From NCBI GenBank assembly GCA_016110215.1, contig JADWQD010000013.1, forward strand, positions 62,001 through 126,000: a stretch of DNA of 64,000 bases. Reading direction: 5' to 3'. Source of the stretch: Capronia americana. Taxonomy: Eukaryota; Ascomycota; Eurotiomycetes; Chaetothyriales; Herpotrichiellaceae. Positions 28,289-38,953 of this stretch are shown piece by piece. Position numbers and translations under genes: made by a program. The notes under the pieces are model-generated. The model ran no database searches. It was not told where the DNA came from and saw only the letters and a list, made by a program, of their open reading frames with translations. Position 1 is the first letter of the stretch, and every line of letters begins with the position of its first letter.

Positions 28289-31200
28289 TTACACAGCCTC
28301 ATGCAATGGATCCTCCTCAATATCATCGCCCAACTCTTCTCCGTCGTCATTGACATAGGTGCCACTGTCTTCTTCAGCGTCCTCCATCAGGTTATTAACC
28401 TGTACGCCCATTGACTTAACCTTAGCCTGGGTCATCTCGTAGACATATTGTCCTAAGTGCTCCACGCCGTCCATCTCTGCGACCATTCCCTCTTCTACAT
28501 CGTCATCCAGTAGTCGCGTGGCCGCAAACATCTCTCCTGTAACAAGGTTCAAGCGATCCGGGCGTTGCATGAAAAGATCCATGGCGGGCTTCATCTCGAA
28601 ACAACTGGCAAACAGATCCCGTCTGCCAAGGATGTACAAGCCTAGCCGTGCTCGAGACAACGCGACTGTGATTCTTCTTACATCTCTCAAATAGCCCACA
28701 GACTTCGTCCGCGTCATTGAGACGATCACATAATCATTCTGTTCGCCTTGGTATTTGTCCACGGTGGTCACAATCCGAGGCATCCCAAAGAGAGAATTGC
28801 TCTTGCAGCGATGCTCCAAGACATCTCGAATGAGCGCTCTTTGGCCTGCGTAAGTTGCTAGAATGGTGATACTCCGTGCGGGATACCCCAGCAGGCGCAT
28901 GTACTGGTACAGAGCTACTGCGTATTCTGCTTCGCCGAGATTCTGGATGAAATGCGGAGTCGGTTCTCGTTCACCAGAGCCTTGATAATCTGGGACATCG
29001 ATGAATTGATAGTCGTACCTGAAGCCGGCATTTGCGCGTGCGAACTCAGGCCGCGAGAGCAAATGAGGTAGGTTGCCGAGATTGTTGTACCGCCACGAGA
29101 AGAGTTGGGCGATGGAAGGGCGACACCGACCTTGTTGATCGAGGTGGACAGTGGGGACTCCCAGTCGAACTAGGCGAAGGAAAAGAGATTGTTCGAAATT
29201 GGCGTACTGGCGCAAGGCGAGGTTTTGAATAATCGGCGAGTTTTGGAGGTGGTCGCCCACGAGAACAATTCTCTTCAGAGGCAGCTCACCGGTCTTGGTG
29301 TCAGGGGTTTGCATGGCACAGGGAATGAAGGACTCAATCTCGGTGATCTGTGCCGCTTCCTCCATAACGAGTGTATCGTAATGAAAGCCTAATTCTGCAA
29401 TCTCTGATCTTCTCATCGCGGCGTGCGTCGATGTCATTGCAATAATCCGCGCTTCTGAGACGAGCAGGTGATTCGCCTGATCTCGATTGCTACGCAGGAT
29501 CTCGAAAGGTCGAATCGATTCGAGCTCGGAGAAGATTTTGTCAATATGATACTGGCAACCAGAGGCGACTTCCTTTACCGTCTCCAGGGTGGCGTCTCCG
29601 GGAAACAGCGTTGGAACAGGAGCGTTGCTGAAGTACTTGAAGAAAGGGAACGCTGTGAGCACAGCTTCCGTGCTGGCCTCTTCCGCATTTGCTGCATCCC
29701 AGAACCGTTGCCAGGCAGGTTTGATGAAGACCCGATTGAAATAATCTGCCGTTTCACAGGAAGCCCCGTGAGCACCTTCAGCGCCAATTGAAGCCGCGAG
29801 ACGGCTGACCTCCGCCAAATATGCTTGACGATTTTCCAAAAATGATTCGACGCGACCATATTTGCTGTACGACGCTTCCGTATCTAGTTCCTCTTCGCCA
29901 TGGCCCAGCCGCAAAAGGTGGTGGGGGTCGATGTCAAGGGCGATAATTTTCTGAAATAGCTGATTGAGCGCCTGGTTGCTGTGAGCGACGAGCAGAATGC
30001 GCTCTGATGGGAAGTTGTGGTACAGTAGGTTGATCGTCTGCGTAGCAACATCGGTTTTCCCAGTGCCGGGCGGGCCGACAATGACAGTAAGGCCTGGCTG
30101 CGTCCCAGACACAATAGCTTCTACCTGCTTTGGTGTGAAGCGTACTCCGTTCTTCTTGGGTGCATCCACCGGGTATGGACCAGTGTTGCGTGGTTTATAT
30201 GTTGATACCTTGACTGCTGAGGAGTCTTGTTCCATCTGGTCTCGTCGTCGTTTCTTTGGGTTAGTAGACGGCTCCGCGGCAGCCTGAGACGGAGTCTTCA
30301 GGACATAAGGGGGGCTGAATGGCGCCGGCTGCTCTGTGGCTGACTCGGCAGTCTTCCCAGGAAAGCTTTCTGTTAGATGTTGCCAATCAAGGAACGTATC
30401 CAAATAGTCAACAGACTCGATGAGGTCCGGAATGAAAGGGTATGTGGCGCTCCTGGGATCACCATAGCCCAGGTAGACGTCCTGCAGCCAAGAAGGAAGA
30501 AACGTCTGGGATGAGACCAAGCTTTGAATGGTCTCCAACACAGCCTTGAAATTATTTTCCCGGCCTTGCCTGCGTGCAATGACATTGAGAGGCGCAGTGT
30601 CTGATGAGACACGGCCGGTCTTTGGTTTGTCCGATGCGTACGATGTTGTATCAAGGTCAAGTAGAAGTCGTCGCCGCCTCGGCCTCGAATAGCCATTGGT
30701 CTGGGCGTCCCTCAGAGCTCGACCATTGTCGTCCAAAACTTGAACGACTTCAGCCGTTCTCAGATTAGTAAACAGTCTTTGCTCGTCCTCTTCCACGCGT
30801 GCACTACCGTTGGTGAAGGTTCGAGGATTGTCGTTTGCTCTGACAGCCATCAAAAACACAACATCACGAGGCCTGAGGTTGTCCCATTCCCTCCGGATGT
30901 TGTCCGACAGGCGGCTCACATCCAGAACCACTTCCGCTCGCACAAAGCTGGGCTTGAGATGACCGACTTTGGGTGGGCCAATTTCAATGATAGCAGGCTC
31001 CGAGATCGGCAGAGCCATCTTGGAGAAGCCTTCGAAAGTTGTACTCGAATCCCTTCCAGCTTTCGGCTTCATGCGCTTTACAATGCTTTCCATGTCCTTT
31101 CTAACGCCATAAAAAGCTTCAGCTTGGTACAGTTGGAAAGAGCGCCACATAAAATCGCCCAGAGTGAGATATTGCAGGTTGAGTTTCGGAATCCCAAGTG

Positions 31201-32548
31201 GTCGAGAGCCGTCATAGTGCTCGTTTCTTAGCAGCGCGGGATCGTATATTGAGTCAGCTGTGGGCAAAACAGACAGTTGATTTACGACTTCCCGGAAATC
31301 TCGTGGCTTGGAGAAAGAAGAAAGAAGGGTTTCCATCAGCATTGCACGATTCGCGGTTATCGCAGCAGAGGCGGGATACGTGGTACGGAAGCCGAGATGC
31401 TGGCACAATTGCCGTAGTTCGTCGTCCGTCAGGTCCGAAAAATGAGACTCCAGGTCACTCCGCTTGCTGATGGAGCCGAAGTTGGACAATGCGAGGACCT
31501 TGAGCTTGTTCTCGAAATGCTGCAGAGATATCCGCTGTAATCGCGCCAGAGCGCGATAATGCGTCTTGCGGACGCCGTCATCGGCTTCGGTGCCACCGAG
31601 GTCGTCAATGGCGAAGTTCTGGAAATGTTCTAGTAAATCGGCCAGGTCGCGTAACAGCACAGCTTCCTCCTTTTCGTAAAGCTTCGACGTTCGTACAACC
31701 GGCAGCAAATTGAGATCCTGGAGCAGAGGATTTGTGTAGCGTCTTGTCGGCAGTTGACTGATAAGGTCAATGAGAAATTCCAGAAAGCGCTCACAGTACA
31801 CCATCTCTTGAGAATGAGCTAGCTTTGGCACGTTCAGCCTTGCAATGAAGTCAACCAGCATTGTGAAGAGCCACGCGCGATCGAACCGCAGGCGACTTTG
31901 GGTCTCTGGGTCTGCCGCATCAAATCTCCGGGCAGCTGCTCTCCATGCTTTCCTTCTCGCCGGAGTTATCTCTATGAGCCGCTCTCTTGCCTGCTCGTCA
32001 TGGAGATTGTGCCATGTCGCAATTGAAACCAGCGGAGCGCACTCTTTCCGGACATGCTCATTCTCCAACGACTGAAATGCTCCCAGGACGAAATTAAGCA
32101 AGGACAACCGGGCGTGGACCGTCAACGAGGCATCGAGGTTGAGGGACAGGATACGGCGCAGTAGGGTCGAGAAGTCATTGGGGCGACTGTCAGTGAACAG
32201 CGACCAGTCCTGTAGTCGGGCGCGTTGCTTGAGATTGAAGAACTCGGCAATAAGTATGACATGGTGGTTAGACGAATCCGGAGAGTACGTCGGCCACAGA
32301 AACCTCTCCAACACCTGGCAGCTCTCCAAGACAGCGAAAGATCTTTGTGGGAAGCCTTCTTGCTCCAGAGGGCGCCATATCTCGTTCGTGATGACATCGG
32401 GTTTGACCTTGGTCGGCACCTGGGTCTTATCCAGCCAGTGCTTTTTAGCTACCTCTTCCCAGGGACTGACGCTGCCCTCCTGGTGGTCGCTGGTGTTGAC
32501 AGAGGCATCGGGGGACGGAGCCATCGCCGGCCGCAACTGGAGTCCCAT
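28289..32548 (-). CDS. cwf11: Intron-binding spliceosomal helicase Aquarius (Cwf11)
   Basis: A 1419-residue protein in one exon, close to the animal protein (about 1,480). ATG at 32546-32548; a second ATG eight codons later is possible. Known: Aquarius is an SF1 RNA helicase of the intron-binding complex that contacts the intron upstream of the branch site; it exists in fission yeast and filamentous fungi but not baker's yeast. Order: N-terminal ARM-like helical region (about 20-480) beginning WEEVAKKHWL; a middle domain with insert (about 480-800); SF1 helicase with Walker A GPPGTGKT at 824-831, DEAA-type box MEEAAQITE near 1061-1069, LVGDHLQNSPI, QGRCRPSI, and the C-terminal TVDKYQGEQNDYVIVSMTRT and VALSRAR motifs. 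The C-terminal tail is acidic. It shares a 432-base divergent promoter with THOC1. Confidence 0.92.
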   Translation of the reverse strand: MGLQLRPAMAPSPDASVNTSDHQEGSVSPWEEVAKKHWLDKTQVPTKVKPDVITNEIWRPLEQEGFPQRSFAVLESCQVLERFLWPTYSPDSSNHHVILIAEFFNLKQRARLQDWSLFTDSRPNDFSTLLRRILSLNLDASLTVHARLSLLNFVLGAFQSLENEHVRKECAPLVSIATWHNLHDEQARERLIEITPARRKAWRAAARRFDAADPETQSRLRFDRAWLFTMLVDFIARLNVPKLAHSQEMVYCERFLEFLIDLISQLPTRRYTNPLLQDLNLLPVVRTSKLYEKEEAVLLRDLADLLEHFQNFAIDDLGGTEADDGVRKTHYRALARLQRISLQHFENKLKVLALSNFGSISKRSDLESHFSDLTDDELRQLCQHLGFRTTYPASAAITANRAMLMETLLSSFSKPRDFREVVNQLSVLPTADSIYDPALLRNEHYDGSRPLGIPKLNLQYLTLGDFMWRSFQLYQAEAFYGVRKDMESIVKRMKPKAGRDSSTTFEGFSKMALPISEPAIIEIGPPKVGHLKPSFVRAEVVLDVSRLSDNIRREWDNLRPRDVVFLMAVRANDNPRTFTNGSARVEEDEQRLFTNLRTAEVVQVLDDNGRALRDAQTNGYSRPRRRRLLLDLDTTSYASDKPKTGRVSSDTAPLNVIARRQGRENNFKAVLETIQSLVSSQTFLPSWLQDVYLGYGDPRSATYPFIPDLIESVDYLDTFLDWQHLTESFPGKTAESATEQPAPFSPPYVLKTPSQAAAEPSTNPKKRRRDQMEQDSSAVKVSTYKPRNTGPYPVDAPKKNGVRFTPKQVEAIVSGTQPGLTVIVGPPGTGKTDVATQTINLLYHNFPSERILLVAHSNQALNQLFQKIIALDIDPHHLLRLGHGEEELDTEASYSKYGRVESFLENRQAYLAEVSRLAASIGAEGAHGASCETADYFNRVFIKPAWQRFWDAANAEEASTEAVLTAFPFFKYFSNAPVPTLFPGDATLETVKEVASGCQYHIDKIFSELESIRPFEILRSNRDQANHLLVSEARIIAMTSTHAAMRRSEIAELGFHYDTLVMEEAAQITEIESFIPCAMQTPDTKTGELPLKRIVLVGDHLQNSPIIQNLALRQYANFEQSLFLRLVRLGVPTVHLDQQGRCRPSIAQLFSWRYNNLGNLPHLLSRPEFARANAGFRYDYQFIDVPDYQGSGEREPTPHFIQNLGEAEYAVALYQYMRLLGYPARSITILATYAGQRALIRDVLEHRCKSNSLFGMPRIVTTVDKYQGEQNDYVIVSMTRTKSVGYLRDVRRITVALSRARLGLYILGRRDLFASCFEMKPAMDLFMQRPDRLNLVTGEMFAATRLLDDDVEEGMVAEMDGVEHLGQYVYEMTQAKVKSMGVQVNNLMEDAEEDSGTYVNDDGEELGDDIEEDPLHEAV

Positions 32549-32980
32549 GGAGCTTCGGCCGGGATAATGTGAGTGAGGAGTGAAGCAAAAGTGAAATTTC
32601 GATGCGACAGACTACTGAGATCCAAACTGCGCAAACCCTAGAAAATTATGTTTCTCCGCATTCTCTATGATAGCGGTGAAATCCTCCGTAGGCGCCTACG
32701 CGCCTAAACCGGCTGCAGCCTGTGTGGCTCGTGGACCTATCCAGCGGTACCTCGTATGTAGCAGCGTGTCATTATTCTTGGCGGTGATATTTTGAGATTC
32801 TCCGCAAACGCGCGAGCATACAAGCACAGCCAAACAACAGCAGTCTCCCGTCTGTCTGAAGTTGCGAAGATGTCTTTCTAGTGGACTGACCTTCCACCGC
32901 TTCTATTGTTGGACTCGGACATACCTCGACCCGATGCGAACGACGAGCAGCAGCCAGCTCCCGTAACCTCTACCCCCTTT
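32549..32980. promoter_or_regulatory. Shared divergent promoter of Aquarius and THOC1, with a 14-base palindrome
   Basis: A perfect palindrome CGTAGGCGCCTACG at 32687-32700 lies between the two starts and is followed by a second half-like CGCCTA. On the THOC1 side are two short upstream frames, 32870-32881 (ATG TCT TTC TAG) and 32934-32966 (11 codons). They precede the chosen start if transcription begins before 32870. Confidence 0.55.
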
Positions 32981-35122
32981 ATGGCCGTCACCGACGTCCC
33001 CTCGGTCGCAACCTACAAAGACCTGATCGAATCATGCCTGCAGGAACTCAGCGATGGCCGTGAGGATGGAGATATTGACTCCCCGGTGCTCGAAACAGAA
33101 TGCGCGCAACTTCTCGACCAAATTCTAGCACTCCGCAAAGACGCTAGTCCCGACACCCTCCAAATCCACAATGCCGCCGTTGAAACCGTCTGTCGCGAGA
33201 TTGTCTGGGATATCGTGGCCTCGGTCGATATTTCCGAGCCTGCCTTCGCACAAGTCTGGGTTCTCCTGGACGTCATCAATATTCTCTCCGACAACGAGCT
33301 GTGCGAACCAGGTTTAGGCTTCTGGCTTGTCGAAGAGCTGCTGGACAGCCAGACTATTGAGGGCTGCAGAAAGGTGTTTGACTACCTCGAATCGCGCAGG
33401 GAGAAGATGACAGCAAAACACTTCAAGCAGAAAAACTTGGTCATACTGCGGTGCTGCAATGAATTGCTCAGAAGACTGTCGAGGGCCGAGGACACCGTCT
33501 TCTGCGGCCGTGTCTTCATCTTCTTGTTCCAGAGCTTTCCTTTAGGCGATAAAAGCTCGGTCAACCTTCGAGGAGAGTTCCATGTTGAAAATGTCACAGA
33601 CTTTGATCCTACGCCCGTCAAGTCGGAAGATGCTATTAAGCCAATGGAACTGGACAATGCAACGCCTCAGGCAGCAACATCTGGAGCACACACACCTGCT
33701 TCTCAGGTCCAAGACCCCGAGAAGACCGCAAGGAGCACTCCCGTCCCGCGAATAGCCAAATCCGAACCCAAAGATCAACAACCTCCTCCAGACCTCGACG
33801 CACTATACCCCAGGTTCTGGTCGCTACAGACTTTCTTCTCTGCACCTACGAAGCTTTTCGACCCTTCCAACATGACTGCCTTTAAAGACGGCATCTCTCA
33901 GACTCTCTCATGCTTCAAGTCGGTCTCCACCAGCTCCACGGCCTCGACCACAAGTCCAAGCGACGTGAAACGCGGCCTAAAGCGCAAACGCAGCAACGTC
34001 GATACATCCGCCTCGACCTCGACATTCAACCCGAAATATCTCACAAATCGCGACCTCTTTGACCTCGAAATCCACGATATCGCCTTCCGGCGGCACATCC
34101 TCGTTCAAGCCCTCATTATGATTGACTTCTTACTCAGTCTCTCTTCCACTTCGAAAGCTAAATTTGAAGGCCTGACCAACAAATCTGTTCTATACCCTTA
34201 CACCTTGTCCGAAGACGACACCAAATGGGCACAGTCCACACGTTCGCAGATTGCAACTTATCTACAACAAGGCGGCAACGGTAACGAAGGGAAATTCTAC
34301 TACAGAATGGTCGACACTGTGTTGTCTAGAGACAAGAACTGGGTGAGGTGGAAAGCGGAGAACTGCCCGCCTATTACACGCGAAGGTGTCTCGCCACAGA
34401 TGTATCTCCAAGCGAGGGATACGCTGACCAAACAGATTGAATCGGCTCGCGCACCGTTAGTGAATCCACCTGGCGCGAATGATCTGGCGTTCCTCTCCAA
34501 AGTCGAACCACTCGAGGCACTTAAGAACCCGTCGAAGCGACATAAAATCCCCACGCCGGAGGAGTATTACCGTGGGATTCAAGCTGATGAACTTGATATG
34601 GATTTCGCCAGCACCGAAGAGGAGAAACGAGACATTGAAGAGCGCAAGGCCGGGAAAGTATGGCGGGCGCTAAGAAGTAGTAAGAATCGGTTTGTCATGT
34701 GTGAGAAGGTACAATATGGCGGAGACTGTAAGCCGTTGATCGAGGAAGTCAAGACAGAAGAGCACGAGGAACATGGCGAGAAAGGTGGAGAAGGCGAGGG
34801 CGACGAGGAAGGGAAGGAGGAGAGGCCCGAGAGCCGTGAGAATGGGATCAAAGCAGAACTAAAATCTGAAGGGGAGAGAGAAGCTGAAGGCCCTGCACAA
34901 GATGATGCATCAGAGAAAATTGAGCCGCCGGCCCCGCCTATTGACCAGGAGGAATCGCGAGAGCAGCCGGAAGAAGGGCCTGGGACAGTCGCCAAGGCGG
35001 AAGATGTAGATATGACCGACGTTCCTCCCTCCTCTGTGACTGCAGATACGGTTGACGTGAAAGATGAAGATGTAGCTGCCACGGGTGGTGACGAAGATCG
35101 CGATTCTGGCGAGGCGGATTGA
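32981..35122 (+). CDS. THOC1: THO complex subunit 1 (THOC1/Hpr1)
   Basis: A 713-residue single-exon protein. The open frame extends to a TTG at 32906, but the first ATG is 32981. Known: THOC1/Hpr1 belongs to the THO/TREX complex, which couples transcription to mRNP assembly and export and prevents R-loops. Seen: an all-helical N-terminal THOC1 core (about 10-190); a Pro/Ser-rich loop (about 215-270); a second helical block with YPRFWSLQTFF and LVQALIMIDFLLSLS; and the family signature KFYYRMVDTVLSRDKNWVRWKAENCP (split over about 443-468), then LDMDFAS. The last 110 residues are a highly acidic Glu-rich tail without a death domain, which animal THOC1 has. Nuclear; basic patch KRGLKRKRS is a likely localisation signal. 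Confidence 0.88.
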   Translation: MAVTDVPSVATYKDLIESCLQELSDGREDGDIDSPVLETECAQLLDQILALRKDASPDTLQIHNAAVETVCREIVWDIVASVDISEPAFAQVWVLLDVINILSDNELCEPGLGFWLVEELLDSQTIEGCRKVFDYLESRREKMTAKHFKQKNLVILRCCNELLRRLSRAEDTVFCGRVFIFLFQSFPLGDKSSVNLRGEFHVENVTDFDPTPVKSEDAIKPMELDNATPQAATSGAHTPASQVQDPEKTARSTPVPRIAKSEPKDQQPPPDLDALYPRFWSLQTFFSAPTKLFDPSNMTAFKDGISQTLSCFKSVSTSSTASTTSPSDVKRGLKRKRSNVDTSASTSTFNPKYLTNRDLFDLEIHDIAFRRHILVQALIMIDFLLSLSSTSKAKFEGLTNKSVLYPYTLSEDDTKWAQSTRSQIATYLQQGGNGNEGKFYYRMVDTVLSRDKNWVRWKAENCPPITREGVSPQMYLQARDTLTKQIESARAPLVNPPGANDLAFLSKVEPLEALKNPSKRHKIPTPEEYYRGIQADELDMDFASTEEEKRDIEERKAGKVWRALRSSKNRFVMCEKVQYGGDCKPLIEEVKTEEHEEHGEKGGEGEGDEEGKEERPESRENGIKAELKSEGEREAEGPAQDDASEKIEPPAPPIDQEESREQPEEGPGTVAKAEDVDMTDVPPSSVTADTVDVKDEDVAATGGDEDRDSGEAD

Positions 35123-35573
35123 GCGAAGTCTACTGTATTATTAGTGAGCGACTCTAACATCACGAAAGATAAAAGCCGTGAACTCCAAGAAATGGCAAAA
35201 GTACCTGTCGGATGTGTACAGAAACGGTCAGATCGATTCATGCTCGGACCAAGTGTCCTATTTCAATGCCACGATCTTAGTATAGTAGTCAGATATTCAT
35301 GTTCAGGTACATGATACAACAGGCGTTACTTAGCCGAAAAGCCTGGTGGAACTCGTGACCCCGATGGAGACCGGAATATCCGTCCTCGTAGACCCAAACA
35401 TGCACATCAACACAGAGGTCGTGCCGCTCAAGACGCAATGTAAAAAAAACCGCATTTGCCGATCCTGTGGAAGCCCAAATTGAAATCAACATTACTTGTA
35501 CAAGTGCTTCATGATCACCTTCCATCGCTTGAACGGTCCGCAAAATCCCCTCAACCCATTGGAGAGACTCGGC
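35123..35573. other. THOC1 3' region
   Basis: 450 bases between converging frames. No supported gene or RNA. Confidence 0.35.
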
Positions 35574-35816
35574 CTATTCCAGCTTCTCCTGAATTTCCCG
35601 CGTCCAGTTCTCTCCAGCCTCGGCCACAGATTGAGGGCCCGACATGCTTGCGAAGTTGGTCATGTTGCCGAATCCGGAATAGGGCGTTGTGGTCGGGCGG
35701 AGGCAGTCATACCATTTGCCCTTGGGATAGCAGATCGACGACACCCGGCGAGGAGCTGATTGCGGGACAGAAGAGGCTGATGCGTCGGAAGAGACTGATG
35801 TTCGTGCGGAGGACAT
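35574..35816 (-). CDS. Small hypothetical protein, 80 residues
   Basis: ATG at 35814-35816. The N-terminal third is Ser/Ala-rich. A denser segment follows (ICYPKGKWYDCLRPTTTPYSG, two residues of spacing between aromatic and Cys positions), and the protein ends in a short helix (ENWTREIQEKLE). I do not recognise the family. The conserved-looking Trp/Tyr/Cys centre makes it more credible than nearby frames. It starts inside the stop codon of a 145-residue upstream frame (TAATG). Confidence 0.4.
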   Translation of the reverse strand: MSSARTSVSSDASASSVPQSAPRRVSSICYPKGKWYDCLRPTTTPYSGFGNMTNFASMSGPQSVAEAGENWTREIQEKLE

Positions 35817-36253
35817 TATGCTTGTTGGGTTGATATAGTGACGTGAAAGTTGAGGTGTAGCAAACCTTTGGTGATCCAAAGAGTAGTGCTCCTGGCCTGG
35901 GTTGTAGCAGACGACTTGTTTAGCAGAGACGAGTCTGGCGCAGGGGCCTTCTTTCTCAAGTTATTGGTCTGTGGAGTAAATGTACGAGTAGGTTCAGTGT
36001 GGAAGTAATCAATGCTTTGAGTGCCGGGAGAAGAGCTTGTCAATGCTTGTTCTTGCGGCTGACCAGCCCCCAGTTGAGGGTGGGCCTTTATAGACTCAGA
36101 ATCCGGGGTAAAGAGGGCTTTGCTATCCAGTAGTACATCATAAGAGCAGATCGCTGAAGAATTTTCACCCTTGATCAGGCGAACAAGCAAGACCTTTCTG
36201 TCGCAAGCCCGGCACACAGACCAATTGCCAGGCTGTTTCACCCTGGATAGCAT
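35816..36253 (-). other. Weak open frame of 145 codons upstream of the 80-residue ORF
   Basis: ATG at 36251-36253. The start holds WSVCRACDRKVLLVRL, a CxxC-bearing segment, but the rest is low complexity (Ser/Thr/Gln). It could be an untranslated leader, a first exon, or a real small protein. No splice I tried joins it in frame to the 80-residue ORF. Confidence 0.2.
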
Positions 36254-38953
36254 GAGATGGCGTCTTCCACGTGGGTATCAACGCGAGCTTTGCAACAATT
36301 CTTGCCGATCACGAGCAACGGAAAATTCTGAAGCGCTGAAAGACTTTCAAGGAAGAACATCACAAGCAAACAGAAGATTGGATGTTACAGTTGGACAAAG
36401 TGAACTATGTGTCACAAGATGATCAAAGGAGGAAAGACTTACGTAGGAGAAAATCATACCGCACCGCCAATTATGGGGTAAGCGAAGGAGAAAATCTGCC
36501 AGAAGGCTGTGGCACAGCCCTGTCGAAAAGTGCGGAGGGTGGGAAATCGATTTTCCGGGAAGTGAAAATTTCGCTTGTGTACGAGGTACGGGCACGCACT
36601 CTGTTACTCGTGGCTTCGATAAGGAGGGTTCACACGTGAGGGAAGCCGAAACTCCGCGCCCGAAAAGGTGTGGTGGGACATTAGACGCAAGCCGGCATCG
36701 GGGCACGCCGAATTCCCACGAGTCAGATCTTCAAATTTCCGAACCTCGCGAAAACGGCAGTCTGTGCGCGCTGGTTGCGGGGTAAGGCTAGAGATCGAGC
36801 GAACGAATGGGCTCCTAGAAGGTACGAGTAACAATGAGATTGCTTAATCAGTGATCTGTACAAGTTGAAGCCTAAAGGCTCGTTCAGCGTAGTGATAGAA
36901 TGGCTAGATATGCATGTACGTAGTATTAACGATTGATAACGGGATGGACCCGTCGTATCGTTGGATGGGGAAGGTGTGATGGAATGCGACATGTGGCTGG
37001 GAAGATTGCACTGGTCAAAAAGCCGGGGTGGAATCATGCGCGATAAGCGACGAAAATGATCCTTCGACTCTGACCGAAGTTGGAGGAGCTGTTTGAGTGT
37101 ACACGTAGAGGCATTCACATGGAAATCCATTTCCAGCTCTTTGAGGTCTTTGCATTGGGAAGTACGAGGTAATCCAAAAGACACTGTGAGACCGATCGCT
37201 TCAACTGACCTCCGAGGCACTCGTAGTGCTGTGCGGAATGGTTGGGGTAAGATGTAACTACACCACCACTCGCGATAAAGAGGCTAATCCGCAGTTGATC
37301 CTCACTGACAGGGCCCGCAATCAGCCTTGAGTGCAACCCAACGAGGCTTCGTTGAAGCCTTGCAAATTCCAGGATCAAATTCCGGGGGCCACAACCCTTG
37401 ACGCGTCAGGCTGGGATATCAGGAGTATGTTTCCCGCAACGATGATTGTTGCCTCCAGACCAAGGCTGGCCTCGAAAACCCGCGTCTCGAATTAAACGAT
37501 GGCGAAAAGCAGGGGCCTTCGGGCGATAATGAGGTAACGGAAAATGCAACGGTACGGAGTACTCGTACCTCAGCAATTTTCGGAAGGTCGAAGTGCGAGT
37601 TATGATTGATGAATGGCGAAACCGAGTCCCTTATCCTCGTATCTCTTTGGTAGCATTTGGTGCTGATGGGCTGATGAGCGAATGGCTTCCTGAGGGGCGT
37701 TGGGTTCGCTGGCACCTGCGATTGGTTTTCTTGCTAGCTTCTCGGAGGCAATATCTGTTGTGGGAAGGCCATTCTCTAGCCTGGCGGGCAGCCCTGGCCA
37801 GTCGCTGTTCTCTTACTGGATGACTCCAAAGCCTTGTCCGCCTTGTCCTGCTAGAGCTGGGTCTCGGTTGGCTCTCTTCTCTTGCGTTAGGCTTCCCCAC
37901 CTCTTGTCTGCTGTGGCCTTGCCTGGGTGGCTTTCTCACCACCTTCTTGTGCAGCCTCGGCAGAGTGTTGCCCACTTGGAATCAAGGCTTGCTGGTTCAA
38001 CTGGCCTTGCCACTCTTGCCTTCGTGCCAATTTGTGGATGATAAGGGTGGCTGTTGGCGTGATCGGTCCTCTCCACGTTGGCCGCGTTGGATCTAAACGT
38101 CAAGAGGATGAGGTGATCGGTTGAGAACGCCGCAAGCTGCTGTCGGGAAATGAGCTTCAGTCCACTGACACGTGCACTTGCTGCTGTCTCGTATGTGAGG
38201 GAGGGCGGGTACAAAAAGCATGGGAGGAATGCTTGCATGCTTGGAGAAGAGAGGGCTGGCCAGTGACAGTCGCGGGCAAACTCTGGGTCTGAAGCCTGAC
38301 TCGATGGTGAACCGAGCCTGACTGCCACTGCCACCACCCCCAATTGAATTTACCGTGCCTCGTTCAGTGACGGTGTGCCGTGCACCTCTCCGCAGCCTTA
38401 TTACAGGCTAATTAAGCCTCGTCCGATTCCTCTTCATTTGCACACTGCAGCGTCCCCCTCCTCGTTTGAATTCCTCTCACCCTTCCCACACTTTCCTCTC
38501 TGTTTCCCCCAGGACGACTGAGAGGGTGTGACCGCCTGCCCTCAAGATCGCAACTGATTGTCGCGTCTGTGAATCTCGCAGTCAGGCTTCACTTCCTGCG
38601 CTTTACACACGCCTGCTTTCTCTTGGCGCGGGTCGCCACCTTTTCGCCAGCCCGGCAGCTCACAACTTCGCCTCGTGGCTGTCTGTCGCGGCGACCTTGT
38701 GTTCAATCGTCATCATCTCTGCGTCAACGCGATCCTATCAACCGCAGATCATTACATCGCGGCGACCGTTGACGCGAGCATGGGCGACCGCTTCTGAGGC
38801 CCCAGCGTGCCGTGGACTCGAGCTCAAAAGCCTCGCGCCTTGTTTGCCACGGGCGCACGCCTCGTCGGCTTTGCTTCGCTCAACTCCGTCCCTCGACCCC
38901 AAACCCACCACCCACGTTTCAACCGCGACAAAATACTCGGCTACTCGCCTATC
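36254..38953. other. 2.7-kb gene-free region, promoter and long leader of the zinc-finger gene
   Basis: No frame has family features. The right part becomes pyrimidine-rich (about 38440-38520), suggesting a transcription start there and a leader of roughly 400 bases or more. The leader carries at least one short upstream frame, 38779-38796 (ATG GGC GAC CGC TTC TGA). Confidence 0.45.
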
